Below are positions 21,481 to 32,555 of a DNA stretch of 64,000 nucleotides, in pieces. The notes under the pieces were generated by a model. It saw only the letters and a list, made by a program, of their open reading frames with translations. It was not told the origin of the DNA and searched no databases. Positions within the stretch are counted from its first letter, which is position 1; every line of letters begins with the position of its first letter. Made by a program: the position numbers and the translations under genes. This DNA is from Ceratotherium simum simum (lineage: Eukaryota; Chordata; Mammalia; Perissodactyla; Rhinocerotidae), in NCBI RefSeq assembly GCF_000283155.1, contig NW_004454173.1:6211866-6275865 (forward strand). Reading direction: 5' to 3'.

Positions 21481-24400
21481 GGAAATATGAAAGGGAATAA
21501 ATACTTAGTGTGTTATACTGGAAATATGCAACATCCTAATAGATTCAGTGTATTTTACTGCACTCCACCTAGAAGCCACAAGAACATACTGCCAAAACCC
21601 TTCATCTGGTTAGGAAAGCTTATAGAACTCTGCCTTGGTCCACGGCTCTGGTTAAGCATCTTCTGAAAACATTGTCTACTTGCCTCCATTTCCTTCATTC
21701 TTGTCCACGGACTAGAAAAAGTCAGTGCTCAGACCCTTCTGTCATTCCGTGTCAGATATTTGTCCATTAGCAACCGCATGTGGCTGCCTGTGGTAAGTAA
21801 TTGAACAATCGCTCAGGGCAGTGCATGCGCTAATGGTGTGTGGCAGCTTTACAAACACTGTCTGTTTGAGTTAGACCTGAATTTTCCTCTACTTTAAAGA
21901 TTCTTCTGTGACTATCAGGGCCTTGGGGATGATGCTGGCCAGAAGGAATGTGCATGGCCATTATGGTGCCAATTTTATAATTCATCTTTTAATAATCTGT
22001 AAGTGAAGAGCTGAGTGGAATTCATCAAATCCTGCCTTGTTTTCCATTGGGGAGCTTTCTGTGTTTTGTTACTGAGCCAAAGCTGAGTGCAGCTGTTGGA
22101 GCTGTCACCAGTATTCTGCTTCACCCAAATATTGATAATAATGGCTCCTGCTTCATGTGGAAAGCATTGATTTAAATATCTGTAATGGAGAGATTGTTAT
22201 TATTGATATTAAAGCTTTATGGTGAGTATATCAAAATGTGGATATGACATTCATGAACCATGTTTGGAAAAAGCTGTATCTTTCTCCTGCATAGGATGCA
22301 GGACCCTGGGCTAGTATTGTTGATCATCTGTTCTTCATAGAAATAGGCAGAAGTATTACCAGAGAATAATTAATCCTGCAGCAATGTCCAAATGCTGGCA
22401 GGCTACAGCCATCCCCAACACCACGCAACAGCCTGTTAGGATCAGCAATATCAGACAGCCAGGGCTTTGAGTCTGAGGGGGGTAAATAGCATAATGAATT
22501 TTCTTTACCCTGTCATTAGCCCTCTCCTGGCTTTCCTGGATTACAGTCACAAGCAGCTCACATCGCATTTATGCATCCTTCACGCAAAGTGCTTTGGAGT
22601 GGAGCCTGGGATCTGTCTAACCAGGAATGACCATCTTATCATCACCTGAATGAAAAGCTGCTTTTGACCCTTGTCACCCACATCACCACGAAGCCCTGTG
22701 CTAGCACAGACCCGTGGCTTTATACTTCCTTCTTATATTTTCCTTTTCTGTTCTCCCTGCCTTTCCTTATTTGCCTGCCCTGGATGGTCTTCTGTCTCCT
22801 GAATCAAATTCTTTTTGTTCTTTATGATGTGGGACATGTTAGTTTCTCCAATCAAGATGATTTTATTTCGAAGGTAGAATCTGATTACTTCCAAGGGAAT
22901 GTTGGGGCCTTGACTAGGTAGGCTTTGAGCAGCAGGGACCTCAGCTGGGACTTAACTGTACCCACAGCAGGTGGGGTGACCCAATGACTGTCTGTTTGCA
23001 GGGGCTAAAGAGATGTTGTGAGAAATAGCCCTTGGTGGGGCAGGACTTTATATCAAAGCCTTACCCATCAGAGGGAAGGAGGAAGACCGAGTGCAGCTCT
23101 GGAGCTCTTATGAGTCTCGAATCACAGGCCCAGCCCCTGGAGCACACCTGGGCTCGAGGAGAGAGACAGCTGTAAGTAAATGCCATGATGCTTTGTGACA
23201 CATTGGGGCTCAGTGACATACTGCTTAGGAACCCATCTAACAGAGTGTAACACAAAGGAAAGAGCCTTCTCTCCTCATGTGAGGACTGCAGTGCCTGGAG
23301 TGACTGTGGGCACAGCAGGCCTCCCTCTGCCCCGTCTGCCAGGTGGCCGTCAGCAGAGGCCCTCTGTGCCTCCTGCAGCAGCAGCACTCAGCTACACAGT
23401 GTGGGTGCTGTGAGAACCAGCACGTGTCAGACACCCTCCAGAGACTCCTAGAAATACATGGGCGGGGAGCACTCCTCAGGCAGCTGGAGATTTCTTGTTA
23501 GCATATAGGACTAGAGTCAGCAAAACTGGGAGATGAATGCTGATGTATTGGACCATATTTGTCCAAACAGGATGGTGATCCCTGGGGGAGTCTGAGTTGC
23601 ATTAGAATATTCCTGAATGAATGGACAATACGCCTTTGCTCTTCCCGTACACATGTATTAGGTGGTCCATCTTGGGTGGTCAGATCCTTACTCCATGTAT
23701 TCTGAGTCCTTTGCCAGAAAGGCTGAGCTAAGTTCCTTAGAAAGGCTTCTGGATTTCCCAAGTGAACACTGCCTCTTCATCTTAGCTGAAAGCAAGAATA
23801 AGAGTAGTCTCTGTCTTACAGTAGACCTGAAGGCTAAAAGTTGACGAGCTTTCCAATAGCCTGTTGGCTAATGAAAAAGTTTATTTTCAAGGAGTAGCTT
23901 TTGTGACTTAAGTGGATTCACTGGGAAGAAAAACTGGAGAAAAGTTCAGGAGGCATAATATCTTTAAGACAGAAAAACACTGGATAAAAAGAAAGTGATG
24001 AAAAGAATGTTATGCTTGGCCAAGTCAGCCATTTAATGACAAAACTCCTCTTGTTTAAATTGGGAACTGTCTATTTTTGGCTGATTAATGTAGTCTTAAA
24101 GCATATTCTTAATTTCTGAAGGCTTTGTTATAAGAAAGCCAAAATAATCAAGTTTAACCATCAGTTTCAGAGCACTTCTGTTTTGGGATGGACTGGCTTG
24201 AGGTTCAGAAAGATGCATCATGTAATTTCACAAGAATCCCTTATAATGCAGTCTAAAATTATGTTCACATGCTCTGAAGTGTTTCTAAACAACTCTGGCC
24301 ACATCTTGGGTATTCATTGTCTGAGAATGTATAATTTAAGAAATCATAACGAGACGGCAGAATTTGGTTCTAAAGGATTCTCAGGGAGTTGATCTCCACT

Positions 24401-24844
24401 CAAAAGTTGTGTAAGCTCTTTTCTAAGACAACTCCTGCTGCCTTTACCCCCAAACCATATTTATCAGAGCTTTCAGGACTGGTTCTTGCAGCTTAGGCTG
24501 GTGATCTGTAATATTGGAAAGAATTTGTCCATACATGGACCCATTCCTCTAATTTGATGCCATGAATTGAGGGCTTGCCTTCTGCTCGGTTTTTTTCTCA
24601 GCTGGTTGTCAGTTCCTTGCTAAGTTGCTAAGTGATAATTAAGGCCTTAGCTTAAGGCAGGGGACTGACCTGCCCCTCAAGAAAGAAATTAGGTGAAATT
24701 TGGTGTATCTCTAGTAGAAAAGCATATTTTAGGGGAAATTTTTAACCAGAATCTTAAAGAGTTTTGTAACATAAAGAAACATAAAGAACCAAGGACTTAA
24801 GGAATTGTGCTTATTAATGTGTCTTGAGAAGTCTGGGCTAAAGC
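21481..24844. other. Unique sequence, no gene seen
   Basis: This is one of the longest repeat-poor stretches in the window. 21990-22350 looks like typical non-repetitive TAAT-rich DNA and is a reasonable place to test for conservation. No open frame above 110 codons exists and none shows a known motif. Confidence 0.5.
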
Positions 24845-25060
24845 TAACTAATGGTGAAATGAATGGTGATGTGATTGATATTGGGGGTCCGGGGAAACAT
24901 TGAACAACACTCTTTAAATTCCACTGTTTAAAGGCTGGCTTTGCTTGTGGGTTCTTCCATGAAGCTAACACTTTTCCCTTTGTCTTTCATGTGAAGCAGT
25001 GGTTTGGGTTTCTTGACTCATGCTTTGCTTACAGGTATAGGTCTTTCAGAGGAGCTGTTC
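24845..25060 (+). repeat. Unclassified dispersed repeat, copy A
   Basis: It shares with 27440-27640 the ordered blocks 'tgattgatattg', 'ggaaacattgaacaacactc' (aacct-type in B), 'tttaaattc', 'ggctggctttgcttgtggg' and 'agctaacacttttccct', then 'cagtggttt'. Both copies are in plus orientation. I do not know the family. It has no coding content and the length of the full unit is unknown. Confidence 0.6.
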
Positions 25061-25804
25061 GAGTCCAGAGAAGTTGCATACAAATGAATATAGGATAAAT
25101 TGAATACTGCTTTAACTCTTTAAGGTCGGCAAATTTTTAAAGAATTTTTTTTGGTCCAACCTTTGTATGGTGAAGAATGACCAAATAATTCATTTACTTG
25201 GGGAACCCAAGCTTTTCACGTATCAGCTCGACTTAAAATGAAGAGATCTTTCATAGTGCGATCTGCTCTGAACCAGAACTCTTATCTGAAAAGTCAGTTA
25301 AGGGCATCTGATTTCCTGCCATCTCCCATAGTGCTGCTGCTTCTGAATACAAGAATTCTTTTCTACTCCGACATTGATTAAGGAAAGAAGAACAACATGA
25401 TTGTAGATGTGATCTATAAGGAATATAGCCTGTTCAGAAAGGGAACTCTTAGAGAATTAGAATTACTAGATTTTTTTTTTGGTGGGAAGTATAAGAGTGC
25501 CTACAATTTTCAGGGAAAAAGATCCCTAGTGGCAATGCAATTTTAATATTTTGTATTTCTTTATTGAAGGCATGAAGATTTGGAAACAAAAGTGTCATGA
25601 TACTCAACATTTTCCTTAATTTTTGAAGTTGATTTTTAAAAACAACACACATTTGTGTTTTTCTGGATTATATTTGAATATACAGATATTTATGTCTTCC
25701 TGTTCCATTTTTCTTTTGTTGCTATTGTTTATCCCACACAGACCATTTGTAGGCACCAACCTTCATGTGGGGCAGACTGAGGCAAGGGTGGGGTCAGTAC
25801 CCTC
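25061..25804. other. Unique AT-rich sequence, no gene seen
   Basis: I recognise no element or exon-like signal. Confidence 0.5.
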
Positions 25805-25824
25805 GGGGGGGGCGGGGATGAGGG
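25805..25824 (+). other. Potential G-quadruplex motif
   Basis: A run of eight G (25805-25812), four G (25814-25817) and three G (25822-25824) with short spacers gives four G-tracts if the first run is split. It lies at the start of a purine-rich stretch that runs to about 26250. Confidence 0.5.
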
Positions 25825-26237
25825 AAGAGTATAAACAGTGAGGACTTGGGATGAACAGCCCATCCTATACTGGAGGCCGTGGGGGGGTGTTGGCTGGGAG
25901 GAGAGAGGTGGAGAGCGGGAGGAGCCCCAAAGTCAGAATGGCAGGGGTGGTCATTGTGGCAAGAAAATGGGAAAAGGCTGAGAAGAGCTAAATTAAAGAA
26001 ATAAAATGAGCAAAGAAATGAGAGAGAACTGAGAAGCATAATGGAAGGAAGGAAGGAGCAGGCATTAAAGGGGAGGGCATGTACGGTAAGTCAGAAACAG
26101 TTTGCACTCACTCTTGCCTGGTGACTTCCATTTCATCATCAAAGAAGGGTGGGGTGAGATGTGGTGGGGCTCAGAGGGAAAAAGAGAGGAGAGAGACACA
26201 ACAGAAAGACACAAAGAAGATAAGTGAGGGACATATC
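25825..26237. other. Purine-rich sequence, no gene seen
   Basis: The stretch is strongly G/A-biased, including aaggaaggaagga near 26045. An open frame on the minus strand is a by-product of the bias. Confidence 0.5.
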
Positions 26238-26533
26238 AAGTATATGAGGGGGGGCTGGCCCAGTGGCTAGCGGTTAAGTGTGTGCACTCCACTTTGGCAG
26301 CCCAAGGGATTGCAGGTTAAGATCCCGGGCGCACATCGATGCCCTGCTTGTCAAGCCATGCTGTGGCGGCATCCCATATAAAGTAGAGGAAGATGGGCAT
26401 GGATGTTAGCCCAGGGCCAGTCTTCCTCGGCAAAAAAAAAAAAAAAACAGGAGGATTGGCAGATGTTAACTCAGGGCTGATCTTCCTCACATGAAAAATA
26501 AATAAATAAATAAATAAATAAAGTATATGAGGG
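26238..26533 (+). mobile_element. ERE SINE with 13-bp TSD, duplicated tail
   Basis: aagtatatgaggg at 26238-26250 recurs at 26521-26533 as the TSD. The head is ggctggcccagtggctagcg, and B-box-like 'ggttaagatcc' is present. The 3' part holds two versions of the 'gatgttarc..agggc..tcttcctc' block separated by an A-run, followed by an (AAAT)n tail at 26497-26522. The doubled tail matches the copy at 48415. Confidence 0.92.
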
Positions 26534-26804
26534 AAAAGGTGAGGGTATGAGGGCGGGGCTGGCCTCTGTTTGTGGCATTCAGAACAAGAAGTGATTAACA
26601 GTAATATAAGACCGAGAACAGAGGGTTGGCCTCAGAGGGTGAGGGAGTAGTTTTCCAGAATGTTCTGCTTCTGCTTTCTCTTTCTTTCTCTTTGCCACTG
26701 AGAACAGGGATGAGGGGACCATGAGGAGACTTTCCTTCCCCTCTCCCCAGCTCAGGGACAGGCGAGGCTGAATGGGATGGTCCGGAGGGTAGCAGAGATG
26801 CAGG

Positions 26805-26985
26805 CCTCCAGAGAGAGCCTGTGGAGTCCGACAGATGTGTGTTTGCATGCCAGCTGTTTTCCTGCCTCTGTGACCTCTGGCAGGTGATTTAATTTCTTCT
26901 TCAAGTCTCAGGCTTCTCACCTGTAAAATGGAGAAGAGAATATCTACCTCCTTAGATGGCTGCTGGAAATGAGATGTTGTGCAAT
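26805..26985 (+). mobile_element. MIR SINE
   Basis: Sense MIR blocks are present: 'tgtgacctctggcaggtgat', 'tctcaggcttctcacctgta' and 'aaaatggagaagagaatatc'. It is truncated and diverged. Confidence 0.6.
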
Positions 26986-27092
26986 GTGCCTGAATTGGGT
27001 TCTTAATCTCCCCTCAGCCCCTTTTGGGAAGTTGCCTCCTGAGTGTTGGGAGTTATTGCTCCATAGGAGTGCCCAGGGCAGCCTCTGAGGAG

Positions 27093-27262
27093 CACGAGGT
27101 ACCCTGCGGCGTGGAGAGGCCTTGAGCGCATCACAGGCCTGGTCCCAGTTGCCACGCGTTGAGTGGTGATAGAACTTCAGAACTTCACCTGTGTCCAGGA
27201 CAGCAGCCCGCGGCGCAGCGCTGCTCCAGTTCACCCTCCGCGGGACGCGCCTCAGGGTGAGC
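27093..27262. promoter_or_regulatory. Small CpG-rich patch
   Basis: I count 14 CpG dinucleotides between about 27093 and 27250, concentrated in cagcccgcggcgcagcgctg and ctccgcgggacgcgcc. The surrounding DNA has almost none. A donor-like GTGAGC follows at 27257. It is too short for a standard CpG island, and it could be a remnant of a CpG-rich repeat or a small regulatory element. Confidence 0.4.
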
Positions 27263-27439
27263 AGTGTGTTGCTTACACATCTTTTTGGGCTAACCTGCTT
27301 AATTACTATCCAAATGTGTACAAAGACGAACATAGCCAATCGACTTCTAACTTCTGGTTTTGACTGTAATAATCACACACCTCCTCTAAAATATTCTTCT
27401 TGAATATTTTAGACCTCCTTGCCATGGAGTCATTTATAA

Positions 27440-27640
27440 ATAATGGGGAAATAACTGGTAATGGGATTGATATTTTGGGGCCTGGAAACCTTGACTAATA
27501 CCCTTTAAATTCTACAAGGCTAGCTTGCCTATGGATTCTTAAAAGAAGCTCACATTTTTTTCTCGTTTATATGTATCAGTGGTTTTGGTGTGCTGAACTT
27601 AGTTTTGCCCCCAGGAACACTTGTCTTCTTCTCTTCAAGC
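27440..27640 (+). repeat. Unclassified dispersed repeat, copy B
   Basis: It is homologous to 24845-25060: 'gggattgatattttggggcc', 'tggaaaccttgactaatacc', 'ctttaaattctacaaggcta', 'gcttgcctatggattctta', then 'agctcacatttttttctc' and 'cagtggttttgg'. The family is unknown to me. Confidence 0.6.
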
Positions 27641-27719
27641 TCAGGGTTGAGATTTCATTTCTTTCCCTCTACCACTGTACTCCTCTGTGCTCATTCTTGT
27701 CTTCCTCCTTTTCAACAAA

Positions 27720-28420
27720 TTTGACAGGTAATGTTGTGTAAGTTTAAGGTGGACAGATCGTTACTTTGATACATTTATATATTGTAATATGATTGCCCTT
27801 GTAGCGATATTTACCACATTACGTAGTTATAGTACAGTCATGCACTGCATAGTGACATTTCAGTCAATGACAGACTGCCTATATGACAGTGGTCCTATAA
27901 GATTAGTACCATACAGCCTAGGTGTGTAGTGGGCTATTAAACTATGTTTGTGTAAGTACTCTCCGTGATGTTTGCACAAGGACAAAATCGCCTAATGACA
28001 CATTTCTCAATCCCCGTCAAGCAAATCATGACTGTATACTATTATTGTCTATATTCATTAGGCTGTACATTAGATCTCTATGGCTGATTTATTACCCATT
28101 ATAAGTTTATACCCTTTAACATCATCAATCTTATCTTCCTCCCCCCATCCCCTGGTAACCACCATGTTACTATTTTTTTACAAGCTTGACTTTTTTAGAT
28201 TCCACATATAAGTGATATTGTACAGTGCTTGTCTTTCTCTGTCTGACTTACCTCATTTAGCCTAATGTCCTCAAGGTCCATCTATGTTGTCACAAACAGC
28301 AGGATATTCTTCTTTCTCATGGCTGGATAATATTCCATTGTGTATATATACCACGTTTTTTATCTATTCACCCGTTGATGGGCTTTAGTTACTGGATTTT
28401 GGCTGCTATTCATACTATCT
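27720..28420 (-). mobile_element. LINE-1 3' region, split by a DNA element
   Basis: Antisense L1 3' sequence runs from about 27720 to 27834 and resumes at 28037. Known blocks include 'ggctgtacattagatctcta', 'cccctggtaaccaccatgtt', 'agattccacatataagtgat', 'gtccatctatgttgtcacaa' and 'ggctggataatattccattg'. The Tc1/mariner-type element at 27835-28034 interrupts it. It is 5'-truncated and non-coding. Confidence 0.8.
27835..28034 (+). mobile_element. Tc1/mariner-type non-autonomous element, copy 2
   Basis: It begins CAGTCATG and ends CATGACTG, flanked on both sides by TA (27833-27834, 28035-28036), the target duplication of the Tc1/mariner superfamily. The interior matches the copy at 7708-7916. 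It is about 200 bp with no coding capacity. The name MER8 is likely but from memory. Confidence 0.8.
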
Positions 28421-28424
28421 GTCT

Positions 28425-28550
28425 GGGAGTCAGTTTTGGATCTGTAAAATGGAGTTAATATTACTACTTTTGTCAAGCTATCCTGAAGATTTAATTCAAC
28501 CATGTAGTCGTTAAGCACCTGGATTATATGCCTCCAATAAATAACAGTCA
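28425..28550 (+). mobile_element. MIR SINE fragment
   Basis: 'ggatctgtaaaatggagtta' and 'atattactacttttgtc', then 'aagatttaattcaacc' correspond to the middle of MIR in sense orientation. Confidence 0.5.
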
Positions 28551-28984
28551 TGAACAAGTGCAGTATGGACAGAGATTTTGTATATGTTTAAATTATTAAT
28601 TTGCAAATAACGGGATGAGAGGTGAAGCAGAAAAGGCAACTCATTTAAGAGTGAGGAGTTCCAAATTCTAGATGCACACAGAACATTTTGTCCCATACCC
28701 ATTTTCTGGGAATTTTCCTCCTAACCACATTGTTGCAGTGGAATAGTCACATTATGATGTGCCCATGTTCCTGGGCTGTGTGTGCTTGGTCAAGGGATGG
28801 GTATCTGAATGAGGGTGGGTCAGTGAGTCTGTTCCCTGGAATCTTTGGACTTCATCTGGGAAGTCGAGGATCAAGTTGAGAGAAAGAGAGAAAAGCATTA
28901 TGGAGCAGCAGGAGTAGAGGAAAGGGAAATTGAGGCTGCAGACAGGGCTTGCATCCCTATTTCTATCTGGTTCCCTGTATTTCC

Positions 28985-29120
28985 CATGCCTGCCTAAATT
29001 TCTGCCTGTGAGTTCTTGGAGGCACTCCCATATCCCTATATTAATTGTTCTTTTTGCTTAAACTAGTCTGAGATGAAATTCTGTTGCTTGCAACTAAGGG
29101 GTCTGATACAGTGACTAACT
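28985..29120 (+). mobile_element. LTR-like 3' end fragment
   Basis: 'tttttgcttaaactagtctg', 'agatgaaattctgttgcttg' and 'caactaaggggtctgataca' match a common terminal block of old mammalian LTR-type repeats. The start is not defined and the family is uncertain. Confidence 0.45.
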
Positions 29121-30125
29121 AGACATAAAAATACCTCTGGACCTCGGTATTTTATCTGTAAAACAAGCAGTGTAAACTGAATTATCTACAAGGCCCCTTT
29201 GATTTTTGTCATTTTAAGTGGTGTGTGTGAGTGTGTGTGTGTAGTTGGTGACAGAAGGGTCTGGGCAATCGTGAGATTCCATCTGCTGCCAGACAAATGC
29301 TGAATGGACCACAAATGACAAATGGAACCAGAAACTGCAATGTTTTTGGGCAGTAAACACTTTGAGTGGGTTGCAACCTGCATATATGACACGATTACAT
29401 AAGTATCAGAAATACAGCTTTCGATGACTTTCCTCGAGTCACTGCTTACCTCTGGGTGTTGATGAACATAGGTGTAAATGTGACAAAGAAGAGTTTTTAA
29501 ATCATCATTCCCAGAAAATAGGGAAATACAACTGGAAATTGGTAAATAGGATGCTACAAAATGAGGTAATTTCAGCACCATTTGATTGTCCCTGAACCCT
29601 GAATCCGGACGACTCTTTTCAAATCATTTCTGAGAGCTGCGTGGCGTCCTGTCTCTGAAGCAGGAAGGATGGGTGCACTGCAGCTGTCCCTTCAGGAGGG
29701 AACGGGCCAAGTGCAACGTGGCGTTCTGGCCTCTTGATGATGATATATGAGCTTTGGGCTTCAGTTACCATGTGCTTGACGGAGATGTAATTTGTCATTG
29801 TTTTAGGGAATGTAGTTCTAAATATTTGAAAAAATAAAACACAGCCCTACTTTATTAGTGGTTTATTTTTAAGGGATCTTTGTGCTAATCACTTTCGATG
29901 GGTGACTTTTGTTGCCTTATATCTGGGCTGACAGGGCAGTTGCTGTTTTGTTTTGAGCTGGGGTTGGCTTTCATTCATTCTAAACTTAATTTTGCTCCCT
30001 ACTACACACATTAAAATGTCATTAATTTATCAGTAAGCACTACCTGAATTCAACCTATAGGATGAAGCCAGCCGACTGTGGGGTAACACTCTTATCCCAC
30101 AGGCTGTCTTGGTTAGTAGCTACGA
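29121..30125. other. Unique sequence, no gene seen
   Basis: It contains a short (GT)n run at 29217-29243. The 131-codon minus-strand frame at 29186-29581 reads through it, shows no known domain and is probably chance. Confidence 0.5.
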
Positions 30126-30345
30126 GCCCAGACTGTTGCTGGATTGCGTGGCTTCAAATCCTAGCTCTGCCACTTATTATTTGTGTGACCTTGGAGTTAC
30201 ACAATATCTCTGTACCTCTAGTTCCTCCTTTATAGTATGATGGTAATAATGTTGATTTAATGGGTAAATATATGCCAAGCACTTCTGTCAATGCCTGGCA
30301 CCTGGCAAATGCTGTGCAAGGGTGTGCTATGATTATTCTTAATTG
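30126..30345 (+). mobile_element. MIR SINE
   Basis: 'ttcaaatcctagctctgcca', 'tgtgtgaccttggagttaca', 'ctgtacctctagttcctcct' and 'atgcctggcacctggcaaat' are in the standard sense MIR order. Confidence 0.7.
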
Positions 30346-32112
30346 GAGACAGTGACTTATTTTTTCATTAGAATAATGGGCTTAAAAATCAAGTCTCCCC
30401 AACCCCCACCCTGACAAGGGATTACCTTAAACCACCTGAAGGTAAAATTTGTTTGATATCTGATGCTTTTGTAAGAACGGATCCTGATGGGAAGGAGTGG
30501 GAGATCTAATGGTGAAAGGAGACCCCTGGAAAAGAGCCCCAGATGGTTCCTGTCTGGCAACCTTCCCTTTCCAAGGAGGGAGCTGCGGGCAGGTTGAGAG
30601 ATTTGCCTCTTCTTCCTTGTTCCTGCTGCCATCTCCCTGGAGCCCTACAAGCCAGGGTTCCCCATGGATACTTCCAGTCAGAACCGTGACACTGTGCGGC
30701 CAGACAACAACGGCGCAGTCGTAGAGCGAGTTTGCAATAAGCCGTCTTCTGATTTTTCATAGTGTGTCGATAGAAAACAGGGTTCAGGTGAAAGAAATTA
30801 TCTATCATTTTTCATTATCTGGGGTATCACTCACCCACTACAGAGGACACAATCAAGGCAGCTGTGAGGATGCAGAGCATCAGGCCCCAAACCAGCTGGC
30901 AGATCAGAAGGCGTGTTTTCTGGCTCAGCAAAGCTAACATTAAGTAAATTGCTAGTGCTGGCTCCTGAAGTGATCAGCCTAGCTTTAGGCAACTGGCATT
31001 TAGAGTGGGGAAACTGAAGCCTTCGATATATAGTTTTCACAATCTTAAAGAGATTTTTCTGAGTTGCATTTTCTTTCCCAAAAAGGATGACTTGAGAAGC
31101 TTTTATATCCATCATCTTGCAGCATTGTTGGGCAACAATTCTCATGGGTCTCTCACATTTCTGCACGTCTTGTGAGCAGAGGCACTGGCTGCCCTTTGTT
31201 CTGGATGATCTTTCCAAGAATATTTGTGATCAGCCTGAAAGATAGTGTCTCCTTCTTGAGCAAAGGATAGGCATGCTTATTGTCCCATAAAATAGAGATA
31301 GTATTTGCCTCTGGAGAAAAGGGCAGGCAATGCTTCCACTGCCCATTAGAAAAGATTTGGATTCCCTCGGTTCAGGATTCCCCTCTCACTATGCAACCCA
31401 CTACATGTGAAGGGTTATCTTCCCTCTTCACATGGCCTCAGAATTGGAAACCGGGGCTTGAGGAACTGCCACAAATGAATGCTAATACTCTGGCTGCTGC
31501 TACTGCTGTGAGTAATTGACTGTCCTTCATCTCTGACCCAGGAGTCTTGTGTCTTCCACTAGCATCCATGTAACTGTGAGAAGCTAACTTAGCTTGCAAG
31601 TAGAGTATAATCTCTGATCCTTTATAATTTCTGACTTGCATTCTTTCTAGGCTTATTGAGATGGTGGAACACGTCCTAGAATATCAACGATTCATACAAC
31701 TTACTGTGATTCTCAATGACACACACTAGCTGTATGAATCAAAGTCTCTTCTTTCTGCCAGCTTTCTGGTCTATGTCACTTTGGGGAGAACTTTTTATTC
31801 CTGTTTAAAAACTGAATATCTTTGCTAGGGTTTAAGATTTATATGACAACTGATACATTATCATGGCTTTCCCGGAAAAAAAAATCTACTTCCCCTCCTC
31901 AAGATCCACCCCAGCTTTTCCCTTTTAACCCCCTCCCATAAAGAACCCAACCTCTCCAAGATTCCCTCCCTGGAAGACGGTTCTGTATTTGCTGAGTTCC
32001 ATAAACAGTAAGTAATTGAATGCGGTCTTGTACATCCTATCCAAGGTCTATCTGAATCTAAATCTCATATGCTTTCTGCTATATCATCCCACTTTTCCAT
32101 AATAAAAAGAGT
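30346..32112. other. Unique sequence, no gene seen
   Basis: The largest open frame (30831-31217, minus, 128 codons) has no motif I recognise, and a cluster of CpGs near 30690-30770 is minor. I identify no repeat. Exons of a non-coding RNA could not be excluded by eye. Confidence 0.45.
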
Positions 32113-32355
32113 AACCACTTATATGTATTGAAGACTTATTCTGCCCAGGCACTGAAATAAGAGCTTCATGTGTATTCTCTTCCCTAATCCTTACAACAAC
32201 TCCATGAAGTAGGTCCTTTTATTATCATTTCCACACAGATGAAGAAACTCAGGGTTAGAGAGTTAGCTAATGTGTGCAATCTAACACAGCTAGTAAATGA
32301 TAAAAATGCAATGGGAACCCAGGTCTGTCTTCTTCACTAGCAGACCACACTGCCT
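32113..32355 (-). mobile_element. MIR SINE, near full length
   Basis: Antisense MIR order is clear: 'cttattctgcccaggcactg', 'ttacaacaactccatgaagt', 'cagatgaagaaactcagggt', 'ctaacacagctagtaaatga', 'gggaacccaggtctgtcttc', ending in 'agaccacactgcctcc'. Confidence 0.75.
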
Positions 32356-32394
32356 CCCAGGAGGACCTCCTGGGAGGACCTCCCAGGGAGGTCC
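32353..32394. repeat. Overlapping GC-rich palindromes
   Basis: CCTCCCAGGAGG (32353-32364), one base, then CCTCCTGGGAGG (32366-32377) form a perfect 12-bp-arm palindrome. The right arm also pairs with the next segment: TGGGAGG (32371-32377) with CCTCCCA (32379-32385), extendable with one bulge out to 32363/32394. The two folds are mutually exclusive. It sits on the edge of the MIR. Confidence 0.85.
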
Positions 32395-32470
32395 TTCCCG
32401 ATTCGTTTCCAAATAACATAGCAAATGAAGGAAGCTTTATTGAAATAAATATGCTACCCACAACATATTC

Positions 32471-32498
32471 ACTTTAGGTTTTAAAGGTGACCTAAAGT
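32471..32498. repeat. 9-bp inverted repeat
   Basis: ACTTTAGGT (32471-32479) pairs with ACCTAAAGT (32490-32498) across 10 nt. Confidence 0.7.
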
Positions 32499-32526
32499 TA
32501 ATTGCAATGAAGTGAAGATTACATAG

Positions 32527-32555
32527 TCTTGATTCTCTATTGTAAAGAATCAAGA
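32527..32555. repeat. 10-bp inverted repeat
   Basis: TCTTGATTCT (32527-32536) pairs with AGAATCAAGA (32546-32555) across 9 nt. Confidence 0.7.

Noticed and set aside
26944..27339. 131-codon minus-strand frame over the CpG-rich patch
   Set aside because: GC-rich sequence lacks stops; the C-terminal part reaches MIR sequence and no domain is seen. The CpG patch itself is kept as a finding.
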